DNA of 64,000 bases from UBA4421 sp028228615 (GCA_028228615.1 JAOJBS010000001.1:96991-160990); one strand, 5' to 3'. Positions 26,825 to 35,986 are shown, numbered from the stretch's first letter. Translations and numbers: made by a program. The notes: generated by a model from the letters alone, not told the origin.

Positions 26825-28861
26825 TTAGCTCAGCACGGGTGCAATTACCAAACTAACAATAGCCATAACATTAATCAGAATGTTCATGGCTGGGCCAGAT
26901 GTGTCCTTGAAAGGATCACCCACTGTGTCACCCACAACTGTCGCGGAATGAACATCAGAGCCTTTACCGCCAAGGTTACCTTTCTCAACGTACTTCTTAG
27001 CGTTATCCCAAGCGCCACCAGCATTTGCCATGGTTAGTGCAAGTAACACACAACCCAGAAGTGCGCCGCCTAGGCAGCCACCAAGCGCTTCTGCACCAAG
27101 ACCGAAGCCAACTACAATTGGCACCGCTACCGCAATAATTCCGGGCGCTAACATGCGTCGTAGCGCCGCAGTGGTCGCAATGTCTACACACTTTGCGCTG
27201 TCTGGATCTGCAGTACCTTCCATAAGGCCGGGGATTTCGCGGAACTGACGGCGAATTTCTTCGATCATTTCCATTGCTGCTTCACCCACTGAGGTCATGG
27301 TCATGCTGGCAATTAGGAAGGGCACCATACCGCCGATGAATAACCCGATGAGGACCATTGGGTCGCCAATATGTAGGATAAAGTCTCCACCACGTTGGCT
27401 GCTGATGGTTTCTACAAAAGCGGCGATAATTGCCAGAGCTGCCAGCGCTGCTGCGCCGATGGCAAAGCCTTTACCCATTGCCGCGGTAGTGTTGCCTAGT
27501 TCATCCAATGAATCTGTAATGGCTCGAGTTTCCTCACCTAGACCGCCCATTTCCGCAATACCGCCAGCGTTGTCAGCAATAGGGCCGTATGCGTCTACTG
27601 CCATGGTCATGCCCACTGTCGCCAAAAGACCAACCGCTGCAACACCAACGCCGTAGAGCCCGGCTAATTCAGTTGAGACAAAAATGATACCGCAAATGAT
27701 GAGCAGGGGACCCACAACCGACTGCATACCTACGGCTAAGCCGGTGATCATCACGGTAGCTGGGCCGGTTTTGCCAGATTCGGCAATGCGTACAACCGGT
27801 GTTGATGAGGTGTAGTACTCGGTGATGAGACCAATACCCACGCCACCAGCCGCGCCGAATACAACAGACAGCCATATGTTATTGGATACACCAAGACCTT
27901 GGAGCATAAAGTAACCTGCCGCTATGAATAGGATCGGGGTGCCGATCATGCCGATACGAAGTGCTACCGCTGGGTTTGCGGCGGAGAAGGCGCGGACAAT
28001 TCCGATGCCGATAATGGACGCTATGAGACCCACTGAGGCCAACGCTAACGGCAAAAACATCAGTGCTGCACGAGCGTCGCCTTCGCTAGCACCGGGCACT
28101 AGTATGTTCAAAGAACCTAGCGCTAAGGTGGCTGCAATGGCGATGGTCGCGATCATAGAGCCACAGTAGGACTCAAAGATGTCTGATCCCATGCCTGCAA
28201 CGTCACCGACATTGTCACCTACGTTGTCTGCAATAACGCCTGGGTTGCGGGGGTCGTCTTCTGGAATACCTTGCTCTAGCTTACCGACCAAATCTGCGCC
28301 CACATCGGCACTCTTGGTGTAGATGCCGCCACCGACTCTTGAGAACAGTGCGACTACTGATGCGCCCATGCCAAAGCCGTGGATGTGGTGGACTGTTTCA
28401 GGATCGCCACCAAAGTGCCAATAAACGAGTCCTAGGCCCAACAGACCTAGTGAAGCAACGGCCAGGCCCATGATGGAGCCGCCAAAGAAAGCAACAGAGA
28501 GTGCCGCAGCTTGGCCCGAGTTGTGAGCGGCAGTTGTTGTTCTAACATTCGCTTGGGTGGCGGTGTACATACCGAACCAGCCTGCAAGCATAGAAGACAC
28601 AGCACCGGCTAAAAAGGCGGTGGCGGTGTCAGGACCTAGTCCCGGAGTGAAGTAGATGCCCACCAACAGTACCAGAGCGAACATTGACAACATGGAGTAC
28701 TCACGACGCATAAACACCATGGCACCCTCGTGTATGGCATCAGCAATCTTTTTTAATGCGTCAGTGCCAGGGTCATAGCTCCTCACAACTGCATAAATTA
28801 CAAACGAGACAAGTAAACCCACTACACCTACTAACGGTGGGATTTGAGAGAGATCATTCAT
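26825..28861 (-). CDS. hppA: Membrane-bound K+-dependent type pyrophosphatase
   Basis: This enzyme couples PPi hydrolysis to proton (or sodium) pumping across the inner membrane. The 678 residues form about 16 membrane helices. Catalytic loops include GGGIYTKSADVGADLVGKLE, DNVGDNVGDVAGMGSD, DAYGPIADNAGGIAEM and, near the end, DVHSATVVGDTVGDPFKDTSGP. The GNTTAA segment has Ala at the position where K+-independent enzymes have Lys, which marks the K+-dependent subfamily. ATG 28861 follows a GGGGA ribosome site; a TTG four codons upstream is less likely. Confidence 0.96.
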   Translation of the reverse strand: MNDLSQIPPLVGVVGLLVSFVIYAVVRSYDPGTDALKKIADAIHEGAMVFMRREYSMLSMFALVLLVGIYFTPGLGPDTATAFLAGAVSSMLAGWFGMYTATQANVRTTTAAHNSGQAAALSVAFFGGSIMGLAVASLGLLGLGLVYWHFGGDPETVHHIHGFGMGASVVALFSRVGGGIYTKSADVGADLVGKLEQGIPEDDPRNPGVIADNVGDNVGDVAGMGSDIFESYCGSMIATIAIAATLALGSLNILVPGASEGDARAALMFLPLALASVGLIASIIGIGIVRAFSAANPAVALRIGMIGTPILFIAAGYFMLQGLGVSNNIWLSVVFGAAGGVGIGLITEYYTSSTPVVRIAESGKTGPATVMITGLAVGMQSVVGPLLIICGIIFVSTELAGLYGVGVAAVGLLATVGMTMAVDAYGPIADNAGGIAEMGGLGEETRAITDSLDELGNTTAAMGKGFAIGAAALAALAIIAAFVETISSQRGGDFILHIGDPMVLIGLFIGGMVPFLIASMTMTSVGEAAMEMIEEIRRQFREIPGLMEGTADPDSAKCVDIATTAALRRMLAPGIIAVAVPIVVGFGLGAEALGGCLGGALLGCVLLALTMANAGGAWDNAKKYVEKGNLGGKGSDVHSATVVGDTVGDPFKDTSGPAMNILINVMAIVSLVIAPVLS

Positions 28862-29176
28862 TTCGGTCCCCAACAGAAAATTAAATTATTGAAGAACGGC
28901 TGCGCAAAACCCCAAGTCGAAATGTTCTTAATGCATATAGAATATGAACTGCTGTAACTCTATAAATAGATTTTTTCCCCAAGGATGCCCCCGCATCCGC
29001 TCCATCGAGCCACTCAGATAATACCGATGTCTGCGCCACATGCTAGTTGAAAAAACTTTATCTAACGGTGATTTTGCTTATCAGTGCTAGGCAGGTTGGT
29101 GAGGGTTTTGTTAAAGGGCAGTTGACCGAGGCCCCTGGCAAAGGTCTTGCCAGAGACTTTGGGGTAAATGCGGACC
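28862..29176. other. Non-coding gap upstream of hppA
   Basis: The gap of about 315 bp holds the hppA leader and probably its promoter in an AT-rich stretch near 28910-28975. A perfect small hairpin GGATGC-CCCC-GCATCC lies at 28983-28998 but lacks a T tract on either strand. I see no gene in it. Confidence 0.45.
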
Positions 29177-30232
29177 TTAACCTTGGGTGAGTAAGGCTCT
29201 GAGATCTGTGATAGCTGCGTTTGTGCGGGAAATGTGTGAGGCCATGATCAATGAATGATTGGCGACTATACCGAAGCCATCGCCATTCAGTACCATGGGG
29301 CTCCACAAGGTTTGTTGGGTGGGCTCTAATTCCCGAATGATTTGGCGCAGTGAGACTCTAGCGGCTTTTTTGTCCAGCACGTCGCCAAAATCTGTTTCAA
29401 CCGCTTTGAGTAAATGGATCAGTGCCCAAGTAAAGCCCCGGGCTTCGTAGAAAACGTCGTCAATTTCTAGCCATGGTGTTTGCACTAGCTGATCTTTTGG
29501 CGCGTTGGTGCTTTGGCTGGCGGAGCTGTCGCCTGCTAAGTCGGTGTTGAGTTGGCGCTTACCTACGCTGGCGGAAAGTCTTTGCGACAGGCTGCCTAAG
29601 CGGGTTTCTGTTGTTGCCAGCCACTGCTGTAGGTTGTCAGCTCGGGCGTAAAATTGCGCTTCGTTATTTTGGTTGTTGGCGAGTTGTTGTTGGTAGGTTT
29701 TGAAGAAGTCGATGCCTTCTGCATAAGTGTTTTCGGTGCTCGGTAAAAACCACGAGTCATTTTTGAAGAAGAACTTACCTTCCGCTTCCGCTAGATTTTT
29801 GTTTTCTGCGGACTGGCTTTGTGAGCGCGAAATATCGTTGCGGTAAACCCTGGCTGTGTCGCGCAGTAGCGTGAGCACACCAAATTCCCAGTTGTGCATA
29901 TTGTCTAACCAAACGCCCGGCGGAAAGATGTCGTTGCTGAGGTAGCCACCGGATTTATTTAACATTTTGTCCGCTACGGCAATAAAAGTGGCCGTAGTAG
30001 TGGTGCCGGTTACAGCGTTTTGGGCTAAGCCTGATTGCTGTTCTAGGTCTTCGAAACCGTCGAGCCCCGCAGGTTCTCTTGACCAGATCACGCCGATAAT
30101 TATCGCAGTCACTAGGTACAGGCCAATAAGGGCAGTAGTCACGCGTAATATGCTGCTTTTTGGGTTTTCGCCTTCGGTGACTTCAGCTTGTTCCAAGTCT
30201 GAATCTGTCGATTGCCAGAATTTCCATTTCAT
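29177..30232 (-). CDS. DUF2333 family inner-membrane protein
   Basis: This 351-residue protein has a cytosolic N-terminus (MKWKFWQS), one membrane helix (about 31-49) and a large periplasmic domain. The conserved stretch GGYLSNDIFPPGVWLDN, then FGVLTLLRDTARVYRNDISR and SQSQSAENKNLAEAE, is typical of DUF2333 proteins of Pseudomonas-like bacteria. Their function is unknown. AGGAAG lies ten bases before ATG 30232. The PCu(A)C and repeat-lipoprotein genes lie upstream on the same strand. Confidence 0.92.
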   Translation of the reverse strand: MKWKFWQSTDSDLEQAEVTEGENPKSSILRVTTALIGLYLVTAIIIGVIWSREPAGLDGFEDLEQQSGLAQNAVTGTTTTATFIAVADKMLNKSGGYLSNDIFPPGVWLDNMHNWEFGVLTLLRDTARVYRNDISRSQSQSAENKNLAEAEGKFFFKNDSWFLPSTENTYAEGIDFFKTYQQQLANNQNNEAQFYARADNLQQWLATTETRLGSLSQRLSASVGKRQLNTDLAGDSSASQSTNAPKDQLVQTPWLEIDDVFYEARGFTWALIHLLKAVETDFGDVLDKKAARVSLRQIIRELEPTQQTLWSPMVLNGDGFGIVANHSLIMASHISRTNAAITDLRALLTQG

Positions 30233-30312
30233 ACTTAATCATCTTCCTAGTCGGATATGTGCATGGCCGCGTTTGCAACGATAATGGTTGGGGTGTGTAA
30301 CCCGAATACTAG

Positions 30313-30834
30313 TCAATGTCCGCCGCCAGCGATATCGACTTTACTGAACTCCACGGGCAGTTCTGTGCCGTCGGTAAACTGCAAGGTAATTGCCATAGAT
30401 GCTTGGATGTCTGCAACACCGAATAGCATCAAGTGGTGACCACCGCTGATGAACGTTGCACTTTGCCCACTTTCTATAAGCACCTCGGTGAGTGGGCGCA
30501 TGCGCATTTGTTCTGCCACCATTTCAACGGTGTGCATTTCCACCTTGCCCGCAGCGGCAGATTTGGCGCCGATCAGTGTAACGGCAGCAGGTCTATTGTT
30601 TTTCAGTGTGAAGTAGGCGGCCGTCATATTGCGACCGGGCAATAAGCCGCGAACTTTAGCGTTGCTCACTTCAAGTAAAGGCGCTGCTGCGGTGCCAGTA
30701 CCAGTGCCAGCGTCGGTGGTGGCTCCGCCGCACGCGGTGAAGGCGATGAAAATGCCAAGCGCAAGTAGAAACTTGCTAGCGGGTAACCTGCTCGCTGGAT
30801 GTGCTGATTTTCTTATTCTGAGATCGTTAAACAT
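30313..30834 (-). CDS. Copper chaperone PCu(A)C
   Basis: This 173-residue periplasmic Cu(I) chaperone delivers copper to cytochrome c oxidase or related enzymes. A lipoprotein-like signal with FTACGG near residue 35 suggests membrane anchoring. The copper site shows as the His/Met pattern VEMHTVEM, then MRMRPL, then HHLMLFG, matching H(M)x10Mx21HxM. The start (ATG 30834) overlaps the end of the upstream lipoprotein gene by 22 bp. A His-containing C-terminal tail GGGH adds a possible metal ligand. Confidence 0.92.
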   Translation of the reverse strand: MFNDLRIRKSAHPASRLPASKFLLALGIFIAFTACGGATTDAGTGTGTAAAPLLEVSNAKVRGLLPGRNMTAAYFTLKNNRPAAVTLIGAKSAAAGKVEMHTVEMVAEQMRMRPLTEVLIESGQSATFISGGHHLMLFGVADIQASMAITLQFTDGTELPVEFSKVDIAGGGH

Positions 30835-31529
30835 ATTTGCTCGATTCTGGTTGGTGAAGAAATAATTATTTTTGCTTTAGGCCGGCCATTAGGTGCTGCG
30901 TTTTTTATAGTTTTGTAAATCCAGCGCCCATGTTCATCATTGTTCGCAGCAATAGCGTAGCGGCAGTTTGTGTTACCGCGTTCAACTAGGCTGGTAATTT
31001 TATCCTTTGTCGCTGAAGTGAATAGTTGCTTAGCGTTGAGCTGGATGGTGTTGCGCTGAGCATTTTCCAGCAGGCTTATTTGCGCCATGGTTGGCTCCAG
31101 CGACGGGTGACTGGCGTCTACCAACTTGGCTCGAGCGAGCATCGATTTGGCTTTCGCAAATAACCGTTCATCTGCCGCCGCGAGTGCCAATGCAATGTAT
31201 TGTTCTACTACTTGCTCAAGACCACGAGTAGCCTCTTTGTTGCCTGGGTTGAGGGCGAGCATTTGCTGGAAAAGGCTTACCGCGCTGCCTGCCTCTGGGT
31301 ATGCGAGGTGGTTTTGCTCTATGGCTAATGCCGCTTGATCCTCAAGCGTATTGAGCTTGCGTTGTAGGGTGGGGTCGACTTGTTCTTGTTGTGCACCGGC
31401 GGCCCGCTCAGTCTTTGGGGCGATGCCTGCGCAGCCGCTGAGTACCCACAATAGCCCTGCAAGAAGTGTTGTAAGGCGATGTAGTTTGGTCACGCCAGTG
31501 TAGGTTCTGCGAATTGCTTCAATATGCAT
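30813..31529 (-). CDS. Lipoprotein with helical (TPR-like) repeats
   Basis: This 238-residue protein has a signal sequence and lipobox (WVLSGCAG, about 29-36). A helical region follows with repeating Ala/Leu pattern consistent with two TPR-like units (about 60-150). The C-terminal half has segments such as ITSLVERGN and CRYAIAANND resembling a small beta domain. It is coupled to PCu(A)C by a 22-bp overlap. I can name neither family nor partner; an assembly or peptidoglycan role is possible. Confidence 0.75.
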   Translation of the reverse strand: MHIEAIRRTYTGVTKLHRLTTLLAGLLWVLSGCAGIAPKTERAAGAQQEQVDPTLQRKLNTLEDQAALAIEQNHLAYPEAGSAVSLFQQMLALNPGNKEATRGLEQVVEQYIALALAAADERLFAKAKSMLARAKLVDASHPSLEPTMAQISLLENAQRNTIQLNAKQLFTSATKDKITSLVERGNTNCRYAIAANNDEHGRWIYKTIKNAAPNGRPKAKIIISSPTRIEQICLTISE

Positions 31530-31532
31530 AGT

Positions 31533-31661
31533 TCACGGTGTAAAGGTTAGTGATAGACGCTTGGCAGTTAAGTGAGGCTTCTTCATTTGATGAAGAGGTT
31601 GAATGACGCATCTTAACCACATGCGCTGGATTTCAATAGGGGTATCCTCCGCGAGGCGCAT
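31533..31661 (-). CDS. Possible small protein, 42 aa
   Basis: The small frame from ATG 31661 to the stop at 31533 reads MRLAEDTPIEIQRMWLRC at its start and is basic at its end. AGAGG lies seven to eight bases before the ATG. It ends three bases before the next lipoprotein start, as operon genes do. The frame is open further up to TTG 31742 (69 aa). I recognise no family; it may be real or chance. Confidence 0.3.
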   Translation of the reverse strand: MRLAEDTPIEIQRMWLRCVIQPLHQMKKPHLTAKRLSLTFTP

Positions 31662-32012
31662 TTTCACAACCTCTCGTAAGGCGGCGGCCCCGTTATTTGG
31701 AGAACCGTCGTAATGTTGCCTAGCTATGCTAACAATGCGCAATGACTGCCGGTATTATTCGCGATGTTCGATGTTCGGTTTAGCGTCAAGTGTAGCGTGA
31801 AGAGAATTGCCGAAAATAATGCAGAAAATTGCGTTGAAATTATTGCGAGGTTAATCGTGGGAACTATTTTGTCTAAATCGCTGTCAGAGGCGGTGGCGCT
31901 GGTCAGGTCAATGCCCTTGCCAGTTAAGTCAGTACTGATTGGCCTTTTCTCGAAAGTGGTCTTTGCAAAAACTATTTCTGCGGCAAAATTCTCGCTGCTT
32001 GATCAGGGTGCT

Positions 32013-33935
32013 TTGCCAAAAGCGGGCTGGGGTCGCCTTTGCGCCATGCTTATTGCTGCCGCGCTGACTTTTGCGGTTTCCGGTGTCCAAGCTGCGAACG
32101 AGTGGTTAGATGAAGAACCTGAGTTTTTGCGCGTGGATGAAGCTTTCCGCTTAACTGCCGAACTTAATCCAAATAGGACTATTGTTGCGCGCTGGGAAAT
32201 GCCGCCGGGATACTACTTGTATCAGCATCAATTCTCGTTTCAGTTGTCTGCTGGGCAAAGTGGGGCGATGCTGGCCGAGGCAAAGATTCCTGAAGGCAAA
32301 ACTAAAGTTGATGAATACTTTGGTGAAGTAGAGGTTTATTACGACCAAGTTGAAATTGAAGTGCCGTTGATTGGTAGCCCCGCCCTTGGCGCAACGATCA
32401 GCATCAATTACCAAGGCTGTGCGGATTTAGGCTTGTGCTATCCGCCGGAAACCAGAGATTTTACGTTTACAGCTACTGGGCTAATACCCGCAGACCAAGC
32501 TTCCCAGTTCTCAGCAGATACGTCATTTGGTGGTGGAGCTGCGCGAGACACTGGCACAAACTCAGAGAGTAACGCCTCTCTAACGCCCGCATTAGGTACT
32601 GCGCCTAATGGTGCAGAAACCGAAGATAGAGAATTGGCCCGTGTTTTAGCTGAAGAAAGCTACGCCTACTCATGGGCGATATTTTTCATACTGGGAATTG
32701 GCTTGGCGTTTACGCCTTGTGTATTTCCTATGGTGCCCATTCTGTCCAGCATTATCGTGGGTGAAGGAGAGGGTTTATCTAAATCCCGCGCCTTTAGCTT
32801 GTCCATGGCCTACGTCCTTGGCATGGCCTTGACCTACGCCCTAGTCGGTTCCTTGGTCGGGTTATTTGGCGCCGAATTGAATTTACAGGCCAAGCTGCAA
32901 AGCCCGGCAGTGCTTATTACCTTTGCGGTGGTATTTGTGGGTTTAGCAGGGTCCATGTTTGGGTTTTATGAATTGGCGCTGCCTCAAGGTTTGCAGCAGT
33001 GGTTGAACGAGCGAAGTGGGGCGCAGGGTGGCGGTCGACACCCTTCGGTCTTTGTTATGGGCGCGCTTTCCAGCTTGGTGGTTTCGCCCTGTATATCGGC
33101 GCCTTTGGCTGGCGCGTTGATTTACATATCCAACACCGGAGATGTGGTGTTGGGCGGCAGTACGCTGTTTGCTCTGGGTATGGGCATGGGCGTACCACTG
33201 CTTGTTGTTGGCGGCAGTGGAGGGCATTGGCTGCCTCGCGCTGGCGCATGGATGAATTTGGTTAAAGGTGCTTTTGGTGTTGGCTTATTGGGCGTGGCGA
33301 TATGGCTGCTGGAACGATTGTTGCCAGGCTCAATGGCGTTAGCCCTCTGGGCAATTCTCTTGCTGGGCAGCGGCGTGTTCCTTGGTGCGTTAGATTTCAC
33401 GGCAAAGGACACAACGTCTAAACTCAGCCAAATGGTAGGTTTGATCATGCTGATGTGGGGCGCTTTTTGTTTAGTGGGCGCAGCATCCGGCGCCGTTGAT
33501 CCGCTACAACCGCTTAAATTCGCGAGCACCCAACGTGGAGGAAGCACTGGTGCGGGCCAGCTGAATGAAGTGCAATGGCAGCCAGTAAAAAGCTTAGAGC
33601 AAGTGGAAGGCCTAATATTGGCCAGCGATAAGCCGGTTATGTTGGATCTATACGCGGACTGGTGTATTTCCTGCAAGATCATGGAGCGCAATGTTTTTCC
33701 CGCGCCCGAGGTGGCTAGCTTGCTGCAGCAATATACCTTGCTGAAGGCCGATGTAACCGCTAATGATGAAATTGACCGTGCATTGTTGAAGCATTTTGGT
33801 TTATTTGGACCGCCAAGTATGGTGTTTTTTGATGAAGATGCCCGCGAGATAGAAGAATTTAGAGTGCAAGGTGAAGTGGACGTGGCACGTTTCTCTGCCC
33901 ATTTAGCCCGAGTTTTGGCGGCCTCCAAGATATAA
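32013..33935 (+). CDS. dsbD: Thiol:disulfide interchange protein DsbD
   Basis: DsbD moves electrons from cytosolic thioredoxin to periplasmic DsbC/DsbG and cytochrome c maturation. Visible parts in order are the periplasmic N-domain with the cysteine pair in YQGCADLGLCYPPE, a membrane domain of eight helices with redox cysteines in FTPCVFPMVPIL and VVSPCISAPL, and a thioredoxin-like C-domain with YADWCISCKIME. The start is uncertain: the frame is open back to ATG 31764, but TTG 32013 gives a standard signal peptide (PKAGWGR then a hydrophobic core ending GVQA), and ATG 32046 would lose its positive charges. About 640 residues. Confidence 0.92.
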   Translation: MPKAGWGRLCAMLIAAALTFAVSGVQAANEWLDEEPEFLRVDEAFRLTAELNPNRTIVARWEMPPGYYLYQHQFSFQLSAGQSGAMLAEAKIPEGKTKVDEYFGEVEVYYDQVEIEVPLIGSPALGATISINYQGCADLGLCYPPETRDFTFTATGLIPADQASQFSADTSFGGGAARDTGTNSESNASLTPALGTAPNGAETEDRELARVLAEESYAYSWAIFFILGIGLAFTPCVFPMVPILSSIIVGEGEGLSKSRAFSLSMAYVLGMALTYALVGSLVGLFGAELNLQAKLQSPAVLITFAVVFVGLAGSMFGFYELALPQGLQQWLNERSGAQGGGRHPSVFVMGALSSLVVSPCISAPLAGALIYISNTGDVVLGGSTLFALGMGMGVPLLVVGGSGGHWLPRAGAWMNLVKGAFGVGLLGVAIWLLERLLPGSMALALWAILLLGSGVFLGALDFTAKDTTSKLSQMVGLIMLMWGAFCLVGAASGAVDPLQPLKFASTQRGGSTGAGQLNEVQWQPVKSLEQVEGLILASDKPVMLDLYADWCISCKIMERNVFPAPEVASLLQQYTLLKADVTANDEIDRALLKHFGLFGPPSMVFFDEDAREIEEFRVQGEVDVARFSAHLARVLAASKI

Positions 33936-33970
33936 AGCAAGTATAGAGGAATAAAAGTTCTTTGAACGTG

Positions 33971-33994
33971 TAGCTAAATACCCGCTTTTAGCTA
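33971..33994. other. AT-rich inverted repeat upstream of aroQ
   Basis: TAGCTAAA and TTTAGCTA form an 8-bp inverted repeat with an 8-base spacer between dsbD and aroQ. It has no T tract after it, so it could be a weak terminator, operator or chance. Confidence 0.35.
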
Positions 33995-34077
33995 TAAAAT
34001 TCTCGGATCGTGAATATAAGCAAAAGTATCGCCGAATTACGGGGCGATATTTCCTAGATATTACCTAAAGGTGTTTT

Positions 34078-34521
34078 ATGGTTAATCCTAATGCAAAAAT
34101 TTTGCTACTCAATGGCCCAAATCTAAATTTGCTGGGGACTCGGGAGCCAGAGGTTTATGGCAATGAGACTTTGGCAGATATCGAAGCCCGCTTGGTGGGC
34201 TTGGCTGCCCAGCAGGGTCAAACCATGACCTGCATGCAGAGTAATGCCGAGCACGAATTGGTTGAAGCGGTGCATCAAGCAAAGGCCGATGGTGTGGATT
34301 TTATAATTATTAATCCGGGCGCGCTTACCCACACGAGCATCGCCCTGCGCGATGCCTTTCTAGGGGTTTCTATTCCCTTTGTTGAAGTGCACTTATCTAA
34401 CGTCCATGCACGCGAGACCTTTCGACATACCTCCTATTTGAGTGATATTGCCCTGGGAGTCATCGCGGGGCTGGGTTCTCAAGGTTATGAATTTGCCTTG
34501 CAGGCGGCGTCACGTAGTTAA
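34078..34521 (+). CDS. aroQ: Type II 3-dehydroquinate dehydratase
   Basis: AroQ converts 3-dehydroquinate to 3-dehydroshikimate in the shikimate pathway. The 147 residues begin with LLLNGPNLNLLGTREPEVYG, carrying the active-site Asn and Tyr; IINPGALTHTSIALRDA and FVEVHLSNVHARE follow, all standard for the dodecameric type II enzyme. It lies directly before accB, as usual in gammaproteobacteria. Confidence 0.96.
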   Translation: MVNPNAKILLLNGPNLNLLGTREPEVYGNETLADIEARLVGLAAQQGQTMTCMQSNAEHELVEAVHQAKADGVDFIIINPGALTHTSIALRDAFLGVSIPFVEVHLSNVHARETFRHTSYLSDIALGVIAGLGSQGYEFALQAASRS

Positions 34522-34607
34522 CACATTCCTAGTAAAAGTGACCGCGGCAGGCCCGCTAAAGTTGGGCGACAAGGCAGCGGTTGGGCCAGCAGGCATTGGA
34601 GAGCAAT

Positions 34608-35054
34608 ATGGATCTGCGCAAAGTAAAAAAATTAATCGAGTTAGTAGAAGAATCTGGTATTTCAGAACTTGAAGTCAGTAGTGGCGACGAGTCCATTCGT
34701 ATTGTTATGCCAAATTCTGCAGCAGCGGAAGGCAGCGTTCCGCCTGCGCCCGGTGTTTCCACCGCTTCGCCTGTAACGGAGTCAGCGCCTACTCAATCTA
34801 TGTCGACTCAACCGGTGTCTATGCAGAGTGTGATTTCGCCAATGGCCGGCGTTTTTTATCAAGCGGCGAACCCGGAAGCTCATCCCTTTGTTGCATTGGG
34901 CCAACAGGTTAACGCTGGCGAGGTGTTGTGCATTATTGAAAGCATGAAAATGATGAATGAAATCACCGCGGTGCACTCGGGTATTGTGACTGAGATATGT
35001 GTGGCTAACGGCGAGGCTGTATCTACAGGGTCTGCGCTGTTTAAACTTTCGTGA
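34608..35054 (+). CDS. accB: Biotin carboxyl carrier protein of acetyl-CoA carboxylase
   Basis: AccB carries the biotin of acetyl-CoA carboxylase, the first step of fatty-acid synthesis. The 148 residues show the N-terminal MDLRKVKKLIELVEES, a Pro/Ser/Thr-rich linker (about 45-75) and the biotinyl domain with the target lysine in ESMKMMNE. ATG 34608 follows GGAGAG. The stop overlaps the prmA start (GTGA); accC, which normally follows accB, is missing here. The carboxylase must therefore obtain its AccC from another locus. Confidence 0.96.
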   Translation: MDLRKVKKLIELVEESGISELEVSSGDESIRIVMPNSAAAEGSVPPAPGVSTASPVTESAPTQSMSTQPVSMQSVISPMAGVFYQAANPEAHPFVALGQQVNAGEVLCIIESMKMMNEITAVHSGIVTEICVANGEAVSTGSALFKLS

Positions 35055-35986
35055 GTTGGCTACAGGTAACGCTGTCGTTGACGTCTGTAAATGTAGTGGT
35101 GGCGGAAGAGTTGCTGCTCCAAGCGGGTGCATCCGCGGTGACATTAGAAAGCCTAGCCGACGAGGTGGTACTGGAGCCTGACCCGGGCGCTATTCCTTTG
35201 TGGAGTAGCATTCGGCTTAAAGCACTTTTCTCTTTGGACGCTGATATTCCTGCCCTTCGCGAAATCTTAACAAGTATTGATCCTGATATTCACCAGCGCT
35301 TGGAAGTGGATTTTGTTGGTGAAGAGGATTGGCAGTTGCGCATGCTTAACCATGCGGTGAACGCTCAGTTCGGTGGCCGGTTGTGGTTGCAACCTAAGTC
35401 ATTTGAAACAGACACCGAGGGCGAGGTTGCCCAAGCATCAACCGTCGAAAGCGGCCAAACTTATTTGTATCTAGAGCCAGGGTTAGCATTTGGTAGTGGC
35501 AGTCATCCCACTACACGAATGTGTCTTGAGTGGATTGCATCGCACCTTGAACCCCAGCAGAGAGTGATGGATTTTGGTTGTGGGTCAGGAATATTGGCCA
35601 TTGGCGCAGCCCTTTTGGGTGCTCAGGTGGTGGCCGTTGATCATGACGACCAGGCAGTGCTGGCCACCAATGAAAATGCCGAATTCAATAATGTGGCGGC
35701 GAGCATTGAGACTTTGTCATTGGCTCAATGGCAGCAATTGCCAGCATTGGAGCGTGCCAAGTTTCAAGGCGCCTTCGACCTTCTTGTCGCCAATATATTG
35801 GCAGCGCCGCTGATTAGTTTGGCCGACGAATTTGTCGGGTTGCTGGGGCCGGGTGGACGTTTGGTTTTGTCTGGCGTGCTGGCCGAGCAGGCCGATGACG
35901 TGATGGCGGCTTATCCGAGTATCCAATTTGAAGCGCCGATTATAGAAGAGCAGTGGGCGTGTTTGGTTGGGGCTGTTTTTTATTAG
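35051..35986 (+). CDS. prmA: Ribosomal protein L11 methyltransferase
   Basis: PrmA trimethylates lysines and the N-terminus of ribosomal protein L11 using AdoMet. The 311 residues have a substrate-recognition N-domain (MSWLQVTLSL) and a Rossmann methyltransferase domain. That domain shows LEPGLAFGSGSHPTT, DFGCGSGILAIGA (motif I) and LLVANILAAPLI. It starts with GTG 35051 inside the last codons of accB. Its start position directly after accB rather than after accC is unusual. Confidence 0.95.
   Translation: MSWLQVTLSLTSVNVVVAEELLLQAGASAVTLESLADEVVLEPDPGAIPLWSSIRLKALFSLDADIPALREILTSIDPDIHQRLEVDFVGEEDWQLRMLNHAVNAQFGGRLWLQPKSFETDTEGEVAQASTVESGQTYLYLEPGLAFGSGSHPTTRMCLEWIASHLEPQQRVMDFGCGSGILAIGAALLGAQVVAVDHDDQAVLATNENAEFNNVAASIETLSLAQWQQLPALERAKFQGAFDLLVANILAAPLISLADEFVGLLGPGGRLVLSGVLAEQADDVMAAYPSIQFEAPIIEEQWACLVGAVFY

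Noticed and set aside
31764..32012. N-terminal extension of DsbD from ATG 31764
   Set aside because: The extra 83 residues do not resemble a protein segment and would place the signal peptide inside the protein.
33122..33940. 272-codon open frame on the minus strand inside dsbD
   Set aside because: It is fully antisense to a well-supported dsbD, contains no family motif and has the composition expected of a shadow frame.
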